Source: Nitrospirota bacterium (GTDB taxonomy: Bacteria; Nitrospirota; Nitrospiria; Nitrospirales; Nitrospiraceae). Taken from it: 64,000 nucleotides of DNA. The stretch is taken from the NCBI GenBank assembly GCA_004296885.1, contig SCVN01000019.1, forward strand, positions 62,001 through 126,000. The letters run 5' to 3'. The notes beneath the pieces are model-generated. The model ran no database searches. It was not told the DNA's origin and saw nothing but the letters and a program-made list of their open reading frames with translations. This document shows, piece by piece, positions 46,641 to 54,605 of this stretch (positions are counted from its first letter, which is position 1; every line of letters begins with the position of its first letter). The translations under genes and the position numbers were made by a program.

Positions 46641-47669
46641 ATGCAGCCGAATCAACAGGAAGATCAGTTTCTGGAAGAAGTCATCGGGCTCTTCGCTCTC
46701 GAAGGGCAGGAATGGCTGGAGCAGATCCGCGCAGCCCAAGCGGAATTAGAACAACACCCGCCTCCCGACGAGGTGAAGAAGCTCTGCGAGACAATCCGGC
46801 GGGCTTTGGCGAGTCTCGGCGGATCTGCAGCCACGGTCGAATTGACGGTTGTCGAGCAGATTGCGCATGGCCTGCTCGCGCTGGTCGAATCCCTCCAAGG
46901 CGACGCCTCTCCTGATGTCTCACCGTGTTGGAAGGCGCTGGGAGAGGGGCTCGACGCTCTGACGCAGGTACTCAGGGACTTGGCGGCGCGGGGATCGGCG
47001 GCGGCGGTCGGCCTGGAACCGATCCGGAGGCGGATTGAAGAAGCGCTGGTCCAGCCTGGGCCTTCGGGCCTGGCCGTTCCTTCTGCTGCGCCCCCTCTTG
47101 CCACAGCCACAGTCCTGTCCTCTCCGGCAGGTGGCGCGTCCGGCGTCATGCAAGCGCTCCTGGCCCTTCGGAAAACGCCGGACCTCCAATCCGGAACCAA
47201 GGATCGGGTGTTGGACCGGCTTCTGACCAGGTTGAAAAGCCAACTAGAAGGGGAAGTCACCGATCCGGATTCTGCGACGGTGCTGCGGGTTGTTGAGGAG
47301 ATGGAGGGACAGGAACGAGCGTTCCTGAACACACTGCGGCAACTGTTGCCGCAGCTCATCGGGGGCCTGTCCGACATGAAATCGTTGGCGGGTGGCTCCT
47401 TGGTCTCCGACGAGCAGGTGAAGCAGTTGATCGAGACGGTGGAAGGTTTGAAGGACGCGGCCGCATCGGTTGGGGCGGTGCCGGTCGCCCAGTTCTGCGA
47501 CGGACTGAAGATCTTCGTCGGAGTGCTGAGCCGTCGGCGTCTTGTCATTCCCCCGCAGCGGGTTGAGAAGGTGGAAGCGCGTCTGGGCGATGTGCAGCGG
47601 TGGACCGAACGCTGGTTCGAAACCGGCCGACTCGAGCGCGCGGCGATCCAGCAAACGGTGAGCCGATAG
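46641..47669 (+). CDS. Hpt-like helical protein lacking the phospho-histidine
   Basis: A 342-residue protein. The first 110 residues resemble an Hpt domain (FALEGQEWLEQIRAAQAELE, then IRRALASLGGSAATVELTVVEQ), but the phosphorylatable His of H-x-L-K-G is replaced (ALASLGGSA). A Pro/Ala linker and a second helical domain (KTPDLQSGTKDRVLDRLL to ERAAIQQTVSR) follow. It probably serves as a docking or inhibitory partner of the CheA/receiver proteins rather than a phosphotransfer protein. It closes the chemosensory cluster. Confidence 0.65.
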   Translation: MQPNQQEDQFLEEVIGLFALEGQEWLEQIRAAQAELEQHPPPDEVKKLCETIRRALASLGGSAATVELTVVEQIAHGLLALVESLQGDASPDVSPCWKALGEGLDALTQVLRDLAARGSAAAVGLEPIRRRIEEALVQPGPSGLAVPSAAPPLATATVLSSPAGGASGVMQALLALRKTPDLQSGTKDRVLDRLLTRLKSQLEGEVTDPDSATVLRVVEEMEGQERAFLNTLRQLLPQLIGGLSDMKSLAGGSLVSDEQVKQLIETVEGLKDAAASVGAVPVAQFCDGLKIFVGVLSRRRLVIPPQRVEKVEARLGDVQRWTERWFETGRLERAAIQQTVSR

Positions 47670-48241
47670 CCAGATTACCGTGTCGTTCACCCACAGGCGG
47701 ACAATCCCAGCCAATCTGCTTAAAAAGCATGGCTCAACCCCTGTATCTTGTGGGCATAAATAAACGGCCAACAAGATTCACAAGCCCATGACAATACAAT
47801 GGAATGATAGCCTAATATTTGTGCAGACTGCTGACCCTGCATGGTTACCGCCGGGCCAGAGCTTGATTCACAAGATTATCCCCATGTCATCCACAATTTT
47901 TGTGGACAGGGGGACAGAGGTGGCAAGGACGCCGATGCCAGGGTCGCAATCGTAGCGCGCGGATTCTGCCATGGGGCCTTCGAATGGCCGATGGAGCACA
48001 GTCTTTTGCGTCGACGACGGAGCAAGGCCTTGTGGGTGTGAGATTTTACAAGGTCGAAGATCGGAACAGCCGGTCTGACGAGGAGCGGCGAGGCAAGGTC
48101 CCCTCATGTCCGCGTCCAGCTTGCCGGAACGGGCCGGCCCTCTCTGCGCGGTATCGTGGAATAACCGGTTGCGATGGCGGCTTACGAACCGCCGTCTTTG
48201 CGCATCGCGATCGTCTGAAGGGGTGAGCTGTAGCCAAGATC
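47670..48241. other. 572-bp gap with no convincing gene
   Basis: The left part (47700-47830) is AT-richer than its surroundings. DnaA-box-like sites lie at 47876-47909. A stem GATGGCGG/CCGCCGTC (48173-48180, 48189-48196; one G-T pair) followed by TTTG could be a weak terminator. Short frames here have no coding look. Confidence 0.6.
47876..47909. other. DnaA-box-like cluster with small palindrome
   Basis: TTATCCCCA (47876), TCATCCACA (47887) and inverted TGTGGACAG (47901) are near-consensus DnaA 9-mers. TCCACAA/TTGTGGA forms a 7-bp palindrome. A perfect TGTGGATAA lies at 48268. Gene directions around it do not fit an origin. Confidence 0.3.
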
Positions 48242-48778
48242 ATGCCAAAACTTATTTCATCCAGACGTGTGGATAACGAAACAGATCTGGCGAGGCAGTA
48301 CGTCAAGACGCATATTCTCTTTCCGTCGGTGCTTCTGGGTTTCATTATGTTGCTGGCCGGAAGCGCCTCGCTCATCTACCAGTTCATGTTCGAGACCTAC
48401 GGCTGGCAAACGTTTTTCGAGAGCACTGGCCTGCTGCTGCTGGGCGGATTGGTCGGATGGGGTCAAACGAAGTACCACCGATACCTGCTCCGTGAGTACC
48501 CGGGGTATTTTGCCGGCCGGCTGAAGTCGTTTTCGAAGACCGGGCCCAAGCGGCCCAAGAAGGAGTCCGCCGCGCGACCGCCCGAACATCCGGGGCAGAA
48601 CTACGTTCCCTGGCTGTACCTGGGCGGGGTGCTGGTGCTGGTCGGCGCCGCTGTGGTTAGTGCGGTCTTCGGCCATGTCTACTATATGGCGGCGCTGCTG
48701 ATGCCCTGGGCCGGGTTCTTTTGGGTGAAGATGTACGGCTGGCAGGGAGTGATTCCTCAGGGAGAAAGCAAACAGTAA
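48242..48778 (+). CDS. four-helix membrane protein, unknown function
   Basis: A 178-residue protein with helices at about 27-46 (LFPSVLLGFIMLLAGSASLI), 57-73, 124-143 and 147-163, and a basic Pro-rich cytoplasmic loop between helices 2 and 3 (KTGPKRPKKESAARPPEHPG). Family not recognised. It is convergent with lpxD, 21 bases apart. Confidence 0.72.
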   Translation: MPKLISSRRVDNETDLARQYVKTHILFPSVLLGFIMLLAGSASLIYQFMFETYGWQTFFESTGLLLLGGLVGWGQTKYHRYLLREYPGYFAGRLKSFSKTGPKRPKKESAARPPEHPGQNYVPWLYLGGVLVLVGAAVVSAVFGHVYYMAALLMPWAGFFWVKMYGWQGVIPQGESKQ

Positions 48779-48799
48779 AAAGGCAACGTGCACGGGCTT

Positions 48800-49879
48800 C
48801 TATTTTTTTATTTTCCCTCGCGCCTTTTTATTTGTGGGCTTGGCCGACTCCAAGGACCGAACACGTTGCTCCAGGTCGCGCACCTGCTGACGAAGTTCCG
48901 GTAGACGTGGAATGACCGCCTGGGCCTTGATGGCCGTTTCATGAGGCATGACCGGCGCTCCGGAGACGATCTGGTTCGACGTCAAGCTTCGGTTGACCCC
49001 AGAACGGGCCGCGATGAGCACCTGATCCCCGATTTCGATGTGGTCCGCCAGCCCCGCCTGTCCTCCGACGATCACGTGATGCCCCAGGACCGTGCTGCCG
49101 GCGATGCCGACCTGCGCGACCAGGATCGTGTCCTCTCCGATCGTCACGTTGTGGGCGATTTGCACGAGATTGTCCACTTTGGCGCCGCGTTTGACCAACG
49201 TTTGGCCGAAGGTGGCCCGATCCACCGTTACATTGGCGCCGAGTTCCACATCATCTTCGATTGTGACGCCGCCGAGTTGGGGAATCTTGTGGTGGCGGCC
49301 TTCGTGCAGCACGTACCCGAACCCGTCGCTGCCGATCACCGTGCCGCTGTGGACAATGACCCGCTTGCCGATGCAACAGCCTTCCCGCAGGGTCACGTTG
49401 GGGTAGAGGATGGAGTCATCCCCTACGACCGAATCGTCTCCCACGAACACGCCCGGGTAGAGTGTGACACGGGAGCCGATCTTCGCTCGGTGGCCTAACG
49501 TCACAAAGGGCCAGATCGATGCATCTGGGCCGATCTGAACGTCCCGGCCTCGGCAGACCTGTTCGGCGATGCCGCGGGGTTGGTAGGGGGCGACAAAAAA
49601 ACGCTGGAGGATGCGGGCAAAGGCATACTTCGGGCTGGGGACGACGATCTGGGGACGGGCCAGCTCCGGGAGCGGCCGGACCACGACGAAGGCGGCGGCC
49701 TGCGAGGTCAGCGCAGCCTTGAGGTGTTTGTCTCCCTCCACGTAGGTCAGCTCGCCAGAGCCTGCCTGCTCCAAGCTGGAGGCGCCGATGATGAGCAGAT
49801 CCGGTTGACCGATAAGCCGGCCCCCGACCGCCTCGCTGATCGCATCCAAACGAAGCCGCTGTGTAGGGGAGAGGGCCAT
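48800..49879 (-). CDS. lpxD: UDP-3-O-(3-hydroxyacyl)glucosamine N-acyltransferase
   Basis: Third step of lipid A synthesis: N-acylation of UDP-3-O-acylglucosamine from acyl-ACP. The C-terminal left-handed beta-helix is visible as hexapeptide repeats ([20 protein letters not shown] and onwards) and the catalytic His lies in [12 protein letters not shown]. The N-terminal uridine-binding domain includes [18 protein letters not shown]. The second ATG (49879) is chosen because GGAAAGG abuts the first (49888). Last gene of the minus-strand operon, next to a dedicated acyl carrier protein. Confidence 0.94.
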   Translation of the reverse strand: MALSPTQRLRLDAISEAVGGRLIGQPDLLIIGASSLEQAGSGELTYVEGDKHLKAALTSQAAAFVVVRPLPELARPQIVVPSPKYAFARILQRFFVAPYQPRGIAEQVCRGRDVQIGPDASIWPFVTLGHRAKIGSRVTLYPGVFVGDDSVVGDDSILYPNVTLREGCCIGKRVIVHSGTVIGSDGFGYVLHEGRHHKIPQLGGVTIEDDVELGANVTVDRATFGQTLVKRGAKVDNLVQIAHNVTIGEDTILVAQVGIAGSTVLGHHVIVGGQAGLADHIEIGDQVLIAARSGVNRSLTSNQIVSGAPVMPHETAIKAQAVIPRLPELRQQVRDLEQRVRSLESAKPTNKKARGKIKK

Positions 49880-49897
49880 GGAACGCATCCTTTCCGG

Positions 49898-50218
49898 TCA
49901 GCGCTTTTTCTTTTTCGCCGGCTTGGCGGCCGCTTGTTTGGGGGGCGGCTTGCGGGGCGCGGCTGGAGGCGCAGGCGCGAGCCTGTCCTCGACGTAGCCG
50001 GTCACGTCGGCGACGGTGACGAGCTTCTGCAGGTCACCGTCTGGAATCTGGATGTCGAAGGCTTCTTCGATCCGGAACAGGAGTTCGATGGTGGCCATGG
50101 AGTCCAAGCCCAGATCCTCGTGCAAGGCCTGGTCGGGTCTGATCGTCTGTACGTCCCGTTTCAAATAGTCGGCGAGTGCCTGGTGAATGCGTGGCGCAAT
50201 AGCAGAAGAAGCTCCCAT
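49898..50218 (-). CDS. acyl carrier protein with basic C-terminal tail
   Basis: A 106-residue ACP. The phosphopantetheine site is Ser40 in HEDLGLDSMATIELLFRIEE. Core length is normal (about 78), but a Pro/Ala/Lys-rich tail of about 28 residues ending PAKKKKR is added. It sits between fabF and lpxD, so it probably carries acyl chains for LPS or another envelope lipid rather than being the housekeeping AcpP. Confidence 0.9.
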   Translation of the reverse strand: MGASSAIAPRIHQALADYLKRDVQTIRPDQALHEDLGLDSMATIELLFRIEEAFDIQIPDGDLQKLVTVADVTGYVEDRLAPAPPAAPRKPPPKQAAAKPAKKKKR

Positions 50219-50266
50219 ACTGAATCCTTTACGAAAGAGTGTGCCTGAGGGGCCGGCGCGCGCCGC

Positions 50267-51520
50267 TCAGACAAAGCGTTTCAAGACCAGCGCGGCGTTG
50301 TTGCTGCCGAACCCGAATGCATTGAGCAGGGCCACCCTGAGAGGCCGCTCTTGTGTGTTCCGTGAGATCCCAGCCAGGGCGCAAGCCGGGTCCGGGTCCT
50401 CGTAATTCGCGGTCGGATGCACCTGCCCCGTTTCCAACGCCAAGGAAGAAGCAATGGCACCCATGGCGCCGGCTGCGCCGAGGGTATGTCCGATCAAGGA
50501 CTTGGAGGCGTTGATCAGGATCCGCTCCGCACGCGACTTGAACAAGCGTCGAATAGCTTTCGCTTCGACTGCGTCCCCGATCGGGGTCGAGGTGGCATGG
50601 GCGTTGATGTAGTCCACCTGTGCCGTGGTGACCTCCGCATCGTCCAGGGCCAGCTTCATGGTGGCGGCGACGTCCGTCCCGTCCTCGCGCGGGATGACCA
50701 TGTGGTAGGCCTCGCTGGTGGCTGCGTACCCGGCCACTTCCGCATAGATCCTGGCCTTGCGTTTCTTGGCATGGGCCAAGCTCTCCAGAATCAGGGCGCC
50801 CGCCCCTTCGCCCATGACGAAGCCGTCACGAGCATTGTCGAAGGGCCGCGAGGCCCGTTCCGGCTCCTCGTTGAAGCCGGTGGAGAGGACCCGCAGCGAA
50901 CAGAATCCGGCGAAGACCAACGGGGTGATGCTGGCGTCGGCGCCGGCCGTGATGATCACGTCGGCTTGGCCGGATCGGATACAGGTCAGGGCCTGGCCGA
51001 GCGCATGGGCGCTGGAGGAGCAGGCGGTCGAGATGGTCAGGTTGGGGCCTTTGGCTCCGTGCGCCATAGCCACGATGCCGGAGGCCGAGTTCAAGGTGAT
51101 CGCCGGGATGAAGTTGGGATGCACCCGGTTGGGTTTCAGACTCTGGTACAGCTGGGTGATCTCGCGTTCGCCCATGACCATGCCGCCCATGCCGGCGCCC
51201 ACGATGACTCCGACCCGGTGGGGTGGTTCCCGGTCCATGCGCAGGCCTGAATCGGTCAGAGCCTCCTGCGTGGCCACCAGGGCAAATTGGGCGTACCGAT
51301 CCACGCGGTCCGGATTGACGGACGGTGGAAACTGCGCCGACTCGAAGCCGGTCACCTGGCCGGCCACCCGGCAGCGATAGGCGTCCAACGGCAAGTCGCC
51401 GAACGGCTTGATCGCGGTGATGCCCGAGCGCCCTTCCAGCGCCGCTTTCCAAAAGGTGGGGACTCCGATGCCGATCGGGGACACCACGCCCAGTCCAGTC
51501 ACGACGACTCTCGTTTTCAT
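50267..51520 (-). CDS. fabF: beta-ketoacyl-ACP synthase II (FabF-like)
   Basis: Condensing enzyme of fatty-acid elongation, 417 residues from ATG 51520 (MKTRVVVTGLGVVSPIG). The Cys-His-His triad is Cys167 (ISTACSSSAH), His308 (INAHATSTPIGD) and His345 (SLIGHTLGAAG). Earlier in-frame starts would add an atypical basic leader. It is preceded by lptF-lptG and followed by its likely partner ACP. Confidence 0.9.
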   Translation of the reverse strand: MKTRVVVTGLGVVSPIGIGVPTFWKAALEGRSGITAIKPFGDLPLDAYRCRVAGQVTGFESAQFPPSVNPDRVDRYAQFALVATQEALTDSGLRMDREPPHRVGVIVGAGMGGMVMGEREITQLYQSLKPNRVHPNFIPAITLNSASGIVAMAHGAKGPNLTISTACSSSAHALGQALTCIRSGQADVIITAGADASITPLVFAGFCSLRVLSTGFNEEPERASRPFDNARDGFVMGEGAGALILESLAHAKKRKARIYAEVAGYAATSEAYHMVIPREDGTDVAATMKLALDDAEVTTAQVDYINAHATSTPIGDAVEAKAIRRLFKSRAERILINASKSLIGHTLGAAGAMGAIASSLALETGQVHPTANYEDPDPACALAGISRNTQERPLRVALLNAFGFGSNNAALVLKRFV

Positions 51521-51625
51521 CGAAGTCCTGCGCCGCATGTCGTGCAAATGATCACAGCGGTTCTTTTACTCTATGGCCTAGGCACAGTCAACCGGCGGTC
51601 CGATTGCCGGCAGGACGTCGGACCG

Positions 51626-52717
51626 TTACTGCCGGACTTTCAACAGCAGATACCCGCCGAAGGAAAGAAACAATAGGTTGGCCATCCACCCGGCCAACAG
51701 CGGGGCCATGGCCCCGCTGCGCCCCAAGGCGATCGAGACCGAGTGCGTGGTCCAATACAGAAACCCGATGGCGAGTGCCTGGCCGATCCCCACGGCCATC
51801 CCGCTCCCGCGCACGCCGCTCCGCCTGAGGCTCAAGGCGATCCCCACGATGGCCATGATCAGGCAGACGAAGGGAAAGGCCACGCGTCCGTGGTAATCGG
51901 TCAGCATCCTCGAAAAGCTGTACCCGTCCCGGCGCAGCCGTTCAACGTAGGCGTTGAGCGCGGGCAGGGTCATTTCGTCCGATTCCACCTTCGCCCAGGT
52001 GCTGAAGTCCTCCGGAGTCTGGGACATCTCGATCGGTCTGGTGCGAAACCGCTCGACGGTGAACCGTCCGTCCGGTGAGAGGGTCCGTTGCACGCCATCG
52101 GTCAGGACCCAGCCTTGCTCTCCGTAGCGGATGGCCTTTGCTTCGATGATGTCGGTCAGTCGAAAGTCCGGCGCCAGGCGGTAGAGGTTGACGCCTCGCA
52201 GCGTGTTGCCGTCCGGTTCCACCATCTCGATGTTGAGGAGCGTTCGGTTGCCGGCCTGGATCCAGGGCCGGTCGGCTTTGAATGTGGCGAGGCCGCTTCG
52301 TTTTTCGATCAAAGCGGTCTTGATGTACTCGGCCTTGGCGGTCGCGAACGGCATGATCAGGGCGCTGAGGCTGAGCAACGTGAGCGAGAGCAGAAATGCG
52401 ACGGCGATGAAGGGGGCGGCGATGCGATACAGGCTGATGCCGCAACTGCGCATCGCGGTGATTTCGTGGGTGCGAGACAACACGCCCAACGCCAAGAGGG
52501 TGGCCATGAGGACGCCGAGCGGCGCGATTTGAAAAGCAATCCCTGGGGTGCGGCAGAGAAAATACCAGAGGATGGCCAATAATTCCGCGTCGTACCGGAT
52601 GAACTTGCGGACCTTCTCGAAAAAGTCCACCACGAGGTAAACGGTCATCAGGCCGGCAAAGCACATGGCAAAGACTTTGCTGTACTCGGATACCATATAA
52701 CGAAAGAGAATTGTCAT
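51626..52717 (-). CDS. lptG: LPS export permease LptG
   Basis: One of the two permeases of the LptB2FG transporter that extracts LPS from the inner membrane. It has 363 residues from ATG 52717 (MTILFRYMVSEY), with three N-terminal helices, a periplasmic beta-jellyroll (about 130-260) and three C-terminal helices (FPFVCLIMAIVGIALSLR, GMAVGIGQALAIGFLYW). It follows lptF by 17 bases. Assignment as G rather than F rests on order and on the TATLLALGVLSR-like early region. Confidence 0.88.
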   Translation of the reverse strand: MTILFRYMVSEYSKVFAMCFAGLMTVYLVVDFFEKVRKFIRYDAELLAILWYFLCRTPGIAFQIAPLGVLMATLLALGVLSRTHEITAMRSCGISLYRIAAPFIAVAFLLSLTLLSLSALIMPFATAKAEYIKTALIEKRSGLATFKADRPWIQAGNRTLLNIEMVEPDGNTLRGVNLYRLAPDFRLTDIIEAKAIRYGEQGWVLTDGVQRTLSPDGRFTVERFRTRPIEMSQTPEDFSTWAKVESDEMTLPALNAYVERLRRDGYSFSRMLTDYHGRVAFPFVCLIMAIVGIALSLRRSGVRGSGMAVGIGQALAIGFLYWTTHSVSIALGRSGAMAPLLAGWMANLLFLSFGGYLLLKVRQ

Positions 52718-52734
52718 CGGGGTGCCGGCGCCGG

Positions 52735-53820
52735 TTATCGTTGATTCACGCGATGGAACAGGACGAGCCCGAGGACAAGGAACACCCCGTTGGGCGCCCA
52801 AGCTCCCGCAAAGGGGGGCAAGATCAGAGTTGTCACGAAGAACTCGCAGAGCACGTTCAAGACGTAGTAAACGATGACGATCATGACCCCGACTGCAAAG
52901 CCACCCACGCGGCCGGACCGTTTGGACACGATGCCTACGGGCACGCCCAACATCCCGAAGATGAGCGAGGCGGTGGGGAAAGCCAGATCCTTGTAGGATT
53001 CCATCAGGCGGCGTAGGGCGCCGGTGTCGGTCCAGTTCGTGTCGTTCAACTTCTGAAGAACCGCCTCACGGGAGGGCCGTTCCTCTGTCGAGGTGTAGAG
53101 GCTTTGGTCCAGGCTGACCCGCAAGTCGTAGGATGAAAACGACACTTGGTGGTATTGCTCCAAATCGTGAGGGCGGCTGTGAATGGTTCCGTTGAGCAGC
53201 CGGATGCCCACGTGATTGTTCCCTGTCTCGTTCAGAAGGGTATAGTTGCTCGCGACGATGATCTTGGCTTCGGCAGGGGTGCGCTCGTCGGAGATGAAAA
53301 TGCTCCGATCGTAGGCGCCTCCCTGGCTGTCGGAGACGTACATCACCATGTTGGGCACCGGCTCGTTGAACACTCCCTTGTCCAGGGCCAGCGTCAGTTG
53401 GTCCCGCAGCAGGTTCAAGGCCAGCTTCTTGAGCGAGATGCTGGTCCAGGGCTGTCCCCATTGCGACAACACGAGCGTCAGAACGAACACAAGGGAGGAA
53501 AAGACGAGGACCGGCGCCGAGAGGCGGACCAGGCTCAGCCCCGCCGCGCGCATCGCGACCAGTTCCTTGTCATAGGACAACCGGCTGAAGGCGGTAATCG
53601 AGGCAATGATGCCGGCTATGGGGAGGGTCAGGACCAAGAACGAGGGCAGGAGATGGAGAAAGACCTTGAAAACGGCCGAAAACCCGACGCCTTTCGAGAC
53701 CAGGAGCTCGACGAGGCGGAGCAATTCTTTCGTCAGCATCACAAAGCAGAGGGCCAGGAGGCTGATGCAGAAGGGGGGGAGCAGTTCTGCGAAGATGTAC
53801 CGATCCAGGAGCTTAGGCAA
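52735..53820 (-). CDS. lptF: LPS export permease LptF
   Basis: Partner permease of LptG, 361 residues from TTG 53820 (LPKLLDRYIFAELL). AGAGG lies five bases before this TTG. An upstream in-frame GTG (53856) directly abuts a TATATT that looks like the -10 element, so starting there would be leaderless. The protein shows six helices around a jellyroll domain, with VAMRAAGLSLVRLSAPVL as the conserved coupling region and GMLGVPVGIVSKRSGR near the C-terminal helices. Confidence 0.88.
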   Translation of the reverse strand: MPKLLDRYIFAELLPPFCISLLALCFVMLTKELLRLVELLVSKGVGFSAVFKVFLHLLPSFLVLTLPIAGIIASITAFSRLSYDKELVAMRAAGLSLVRLSAPVLVFSSLVFVLTLVLSQWGQPWTSISLKKLALNLLRDQLTLALDKGVFNEPVPNMVMYVSDSQGGAYDRSIFISDERTPAEAKIIVASNYTLLNETGNNHVGIRLLNGTIHSRPHDLEQYHQVSFSSYDLRVSLDQSLYTSTEERPSREAVLQKLNDTNWTDTGALRRLMESYKDLAFPTASLIFGMLGVPVGIVSKRSGRVGGFAVGVMIVIVYYVLNVLCEFFVTTLILPPFAGAWAPNGVFLVLGLVLFHRVNQR

Positions 53821-53963
53821 GCCAACCTCTGTGGGGGGTAGCCCTTCGGAGGCCACAATATAACGGATTTTCGAGGACTTGTAAATATTTCACGGACGAA
53901 CCGTAGTAAGCAGATGCCGGTGTCGGCGAGGGGCTGCCACAAGTCTGTGCGAGAAAGAATCGC

Positions 53964-53991
53964 TTGACAAGCCAGGAGGCCTATGTTAAAT
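53964..53991 (+). promoter_or_regulatory. promoter for the cold-shock leader RNA
   Basis: Perfect TTGACA at 53964-53969, 16-base spacer, TTAAAT at 53986-53991. Predicted start is near 53998. Confidence 0.6.
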
Positions 53992-53997
53992 GCTGCG

Positions 53998-54078
53998 CCG
54001 TTCGCGGGATTTGGTCATGGACTCTATGCTTTTGTAGTTGAGCGCCGCAGAGGGTTTGTGCCTTCTGCGGTCTTTTTT
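53998..54078 (+). ncRNA. terminated leader or small RNA upstream of the cold-shock gene
   Basis: The segment between the promoter at 53964 and the strong terminator at 54045-54077 would give an RNA of about 80 bases, with no frame of note. No second good promoter lies between the terminator and the cold-shock gene, so read-through may be regulated. Start point inferred. Confidence 0.5.
54045..54077 (+). terminator. intrinsic terminator in front of the cold-shock gene
   Basis: Stem CCGCAGAGGG/CCTTCTGCGG (54045-54054 and 54061-54070; one G-T pair), six-base loop, then TCTTTTTTT. A strong rho-independent terminator placed before, not after, its apparent downstream gene. Confidence 0.85.
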
Positions 54079-54170
54079 TATTCGTGGTTTGGCAAAGGGT
54101 TCACGGGCCGGATCGTTCAGCCTCCTGGGTGTCATCAGGCCTGAGGGGCAGTACAGGAAAGGAGGAGCGT

Positions 54171-54377
54171 GTGAGAAGTAAGGGTACAGTGAAATGGTTC
54201 AATGATCGCAAGGGGTTCGGATTCATCCGACTGGAGAGCGGAGAGGATGTCTTCGTGCATTACTCGGCGCTGCAAGGTGATGGATTCAAGACGTTAAAAG
54301 AAGGCGAGAACGTGGAATTCGATATCGTCCAAGGAGCCAAAGGCCCGCAAGCAGCCAACGTGCTGAAGATGGTGTAG
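54171..54377 (+). CDS. cold-shock-domain protein (CspA family)
   Basis: A 68-residue single-stranded nucleic-acid-binding protein with RNP1 KGFGFIRL and RNP2 VFVHYSAL. Starts at GTG 54171, preceded by GGAAAGGAGG. The alternative upstream frame has no cold-shock character. Expression may depend on passing the terminator at 54045, similar in principle to leader control of other csp genes. Confidence 0.93.
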   Translation: MRSKGTVKWFNDRKGFGFIRLESGEDVFVHYSALQGDGFKTLKEGENVEFDIVQGAKGPQAANVLKMV

Positions 54378-54435
54378 CGGCGCCGCTGGCCCGCCAAGGA
54401 GCGGGTCTGATCTATCAAGTTAGGCGAGTTACTGG

Positions 54436-54470
54436 AAGGGCCCTCGGCTCCGAGCTGTGGGCCCTTTCAT
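54436..54470 (+). terminator. terminator after the cold-shock gene
   Basis: AAGGGCCC (54436-54443) pairs with GGGCCCTT (54459-54466), followed by TCATTT. Good stem, weak T-run. Confidence 0.65.
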
Positions 54471-54605
54471 TTGGGTGGTTCTTCCGCCGGCGCTATCCCC
54501 GACAGGCCTACGTTGTTCCACTTGCTGGTGAGGCCGTTCAGGGCCACGCTTTCTTGACAACCCCCTAGTGACCTGATACGGTTCAACGTCCTGTCGGAGG
54601 GGCTT

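Noticed and set aside
47841-48041. 66-codon frame in the gap after the chemosensory cluster
   Set aside because: No Shine-Dalgarno, no conserved-looking sequence, overlaps DnaA-like sites.
47670-48241. Replication origin
   Set aside because: No dnaA/dnaN/gyrB nearby, and genes on the left run toward the gap rather than away from it; box matches are mostly imperfect.
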